This document shows positions 62,604-64,000 of a DNA stretch of 64,000 bases, piece after piece. Under the pieces are notes generated by a model. The model was not told the DNA's origin. It saw only the letters and a list, made by a program, of their open reading frames with translations, and did not search any database. The first letter of the stretch is position 1. The number at the start of each line of letters is the position of its first letter. The stretch comes from Candidatus Vesicomyosocius sp. SY067_SCS001 (GTDB lineage Bacteria; Pseudomonadota; Gammaproteobacteria; PS1; Pseudothioglobaceae): NCBI RefSeq assembly GCF_014706615.1, contig NZ_CP054877.1, forward strand, positions 968,765 to 1,032,764, read 5' to 3'. The position numbers and the translations under genes were made by a program.

Positions 62604-63349
62604 TAACTAGCCTTACAAATTTGTAAGAAATCTTGAGCTTTAAGTGAAGCACCCCCAATTAAACCTCCATCAATATCTCTACAATCCATTAATTCAGCTG
62701 CATTTCTAGGATTCATACTACCGCCATAAATAATCGGAGTAATTTGTGAAATATTATCATCATGTTTGGCAAGCATTGAACGAATAAAAGCATGTATATC
62801 TTGTGCTTGATGAGGTGTTGCAGTAATACCGGTACCAATTGCCCAAACTGGTTCATAAGCAATAATAATATTTTTAAACGCATTAATACCAACCAAATCA
62901 ATTACAGCTTGAATTTGTTCTGAAACTACTTCCTGAGTCTTGCCAGAATCTCTATCTTCTAATAGTTCCCCAATACACAAAAGCGGAGTTAAATTGCTAT
63001 TCAATGCAACTTGCACTTTTTGTGCAACAATCTCATTATTTTCAAAATAAAGACTTCTGCGTTCTGAATGACCCACAATAACATATCGAGCACCAAAATC
63101 TTTAATCATATCAACACTAACTTCACCTGTAAAAGCGCCTGATTTATTAAGATTTAAATCTTGTGCTCCTAAATTTAGTTGCGAACAACCAACTAATGCT
63201 TCAACCTGTGCCATATAAGGAAAAGGCACACAAACAATTACCTTAGATTTAACATCTACCATACCAGATAAAATCTCCATTACTAATATATTAGTTGCTT
63301 CTTTAGAAGCATTCATTTTCCAGTTACCTACTATGATTACTTGACGCAT
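62603..63349 (-). CDS. tpiA: Triosephosphate isomerase
   Basis: The 248-residue protein has all catalytic residues: Lys11 (VGNWKMN), His94 (IVGHSERR) and Glu166 (AYEPVWAIGTG), and the phosphate loop YGGSMNPRNAAELM. It interconverts DHAP and GAP in glycolysis and the Calvin cycle. secG follows with a one-base overlap. Confidence 0.99.
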   Translation of the reverse strand: MRQVIIVGNWKMNASKEATNILVMEILSGMVDVKSKVIVCVPFPYMAQVEALVGCSQLNLGAQDLNLNKSGAFTGEVSVDMIKDFGARYVIVGHSERRSLYFENNEIVAQKVQVALNSNLTPLLCIGELLEDRDSGKTQEVVSEQIQAVIDLVGINAFKNIIIAYEPVWAIGTGITATPHQAQDIHAFIRSMLAKHDDNISQITPIIYGGSMNPRNAAELMDCRDIDGGLIGGASLKAQDFLQICKAS

Positions 63350-63416
63350 AATTAATTTTCTTTTAAAAAAGAAATAATGTTACGCCATTTAATTATAAAA
63401 ATCAATTTTATAAAAA

Positions 63417-63935
63417 TTAATGTGAAGATTTAGAACCAAAATACAAAGCCAATGAAACCATTAAAATCCCTAAAGAAAAATAAACCAAATCTAACGATGA
63501 ATCAAATGACATTAACAAAGAAACTTCAAAAAAAGTAACCACTAAAATCATAAGTATTACTTTAGCAAGCTTAGATTTTAAATCATCTAACGAATTAATC
63601 ACCAAAACCTTAGATGATTGATCGCTATCCTTAGCCTCATCAATATCACTAATAAAAAGTTCATACAAACCTAACGAAAAAATTAATAAAATAGTTGCTA
63701 ACAAAAACCCATCAATCGAACCTACTGTATGTGCAACCAATTCAATCTTTAACACCTTTCTAATCTCTGGTGTGGCTATTATATAATCAAAAATATGAAC
63801 CAATAAAGCAAATACATCAACTGCAGTAATCACAAAAAGTAATAATGACAATAATAATGAAGAAATAACAGCTACTAAAACCATATAACGAGAACCCCAT
63901 AATAATTTTTCAAAATACTTTTCTAAACCATTCAT
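63417..63935 (-). CDS. YqhA-family membrane protein (UPF0114)
   Basis: The 172-residue protein has four hydrophobic segments (about 16-42, 76-96, 122-144, 146-165) and the family pattern LEKYFEKLLWGSRYMVL at the start with DGFLLATILLIFSLGLYELF in the second segment. UPF0114 proteins are inner-membrane proteins of unknown function. A cytoplasmic loop (about 98-118) is charged. It lies 67 bases upstream of tpiA. Confidence 0.85.
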   Translation of the reverse strand: MNGLEKYFEKLLWGSRYMVLVAVISSLLLSLLLFVITAVDVFALLVHIFDYIIATPEIRKVLKIELVAHTVGSIDGFLLATILLIFSLGLYELFISDIDEAKDSDQSSKVLVINSLDDLKSKLAKVILMILVVTFFEVSLLMSFDSSLDLVYFSLGILMVSLALYFGSKSSH

Positions 63936-64000
63936 TGAATAACCTCACATACATAATATTAATACTTTAGTATATCATTACTTAATTTTAATTCAATTTT

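Overview
The window is a compact, AT-rich (roughly 30% G+C by eye), reduced gammaproteobacterial chromosome segment with about 54 intact protein genes, one tRNA and one recognisable pseudogene. The gene content points to a thioautotrophic sulfur oxidiser of the SUP05/Thioglobus group. A vesicomyid clam gill symbiont (Candidatus Ruthia / Candidatus Vesicomyosocius type) fits best: housekeeping genes are full-length and ordinary, gaps of 0.4-1 kb separate operons and look like decayed genes, there are no insertion sequences, phages or CRISPR arrays, and there are two sulfide:quinone oxidoreductase genes and a probable sulfur-globule protein. The organism assignment is inference from content and base composition, not a database match.

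Layout. 1-7.8 kb: C-terminal half of gltB (runs off the left edge), folA, a YceF-type Maf pyrophosphatase, mfd and a PfkB-family kinase. 6.9-14.7 kb (minus strand): operon hemE-trpA-accD-fkpB-ispH-pfkB, then rpmE with a clear terminator, and a CcoI/FixI-type copper P-ATPase. 14.9-16.9 kb: an exported protein of unknown function and glmU. 17.7-23.9 kb (minus): trpF-trpB behind two unrecognised genes, and smg-topA. 24.9-29.1 kb (plus): rpmH-rnpA-yidD-yidC, a TauD/TfdA-like dioxygenase, a decayed ampD and kdsC. 29.7-36.5 kb (minus): complete ATP synthase operon atpIBEFHAGDC. 36.6-39.8 kb: tandem duplication of a 1.62-kb unit carrying sqr with its own promoter and a perfect 22-bp palindrome. 40.4-44.9 kb: nadK, grpE, dsbD. 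45.0-57.4 kb (plus): aroQ-accB-accC-argC-erpA-gltA-ubiE-ubiJ-ubiB, then rplY-pth-ychF-gpmI-rpe. 57.4-59.5 kb: rpsB-tsf with a structured leader. 60.0-61.4 kb (minus): two exported proteins, one a repeat protein resembling sulfur-globule envelope proteins. 62.1-63.9 kb (minus): tpiA-secG-tRNA-Leu(GAG) and a YqhA-family membrane protein.

How the genes work together. Sqr would feed electrons from sulfide into the quinone pool (ubiE, ubiJ and ubiB make ubiquinone) and store sulfur as globules, for which the repeat protein at 60 kb is a candidate coat. The resulting proton gradient drives the H+-type ATP synthase. The copper P-ATPase suggests a cbb3-type oxidase elsewhere. Triose/pentose enzymes (tpiA, rpe, gpmI) fit a Calvin-cycle autotroph, and amino-acid, haem, isoprenoid and fatty-acid genes fit a symbiont that makes most of its own nutrients.

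Most notable points: the sulfur-globule-like nine-residue repeat protein; the tandem sqr units, whose coding regions are almost identical while their 3' trailers have diverged; the ampD remnant; and a DsbD with two tandem N-terminal alpha domains.
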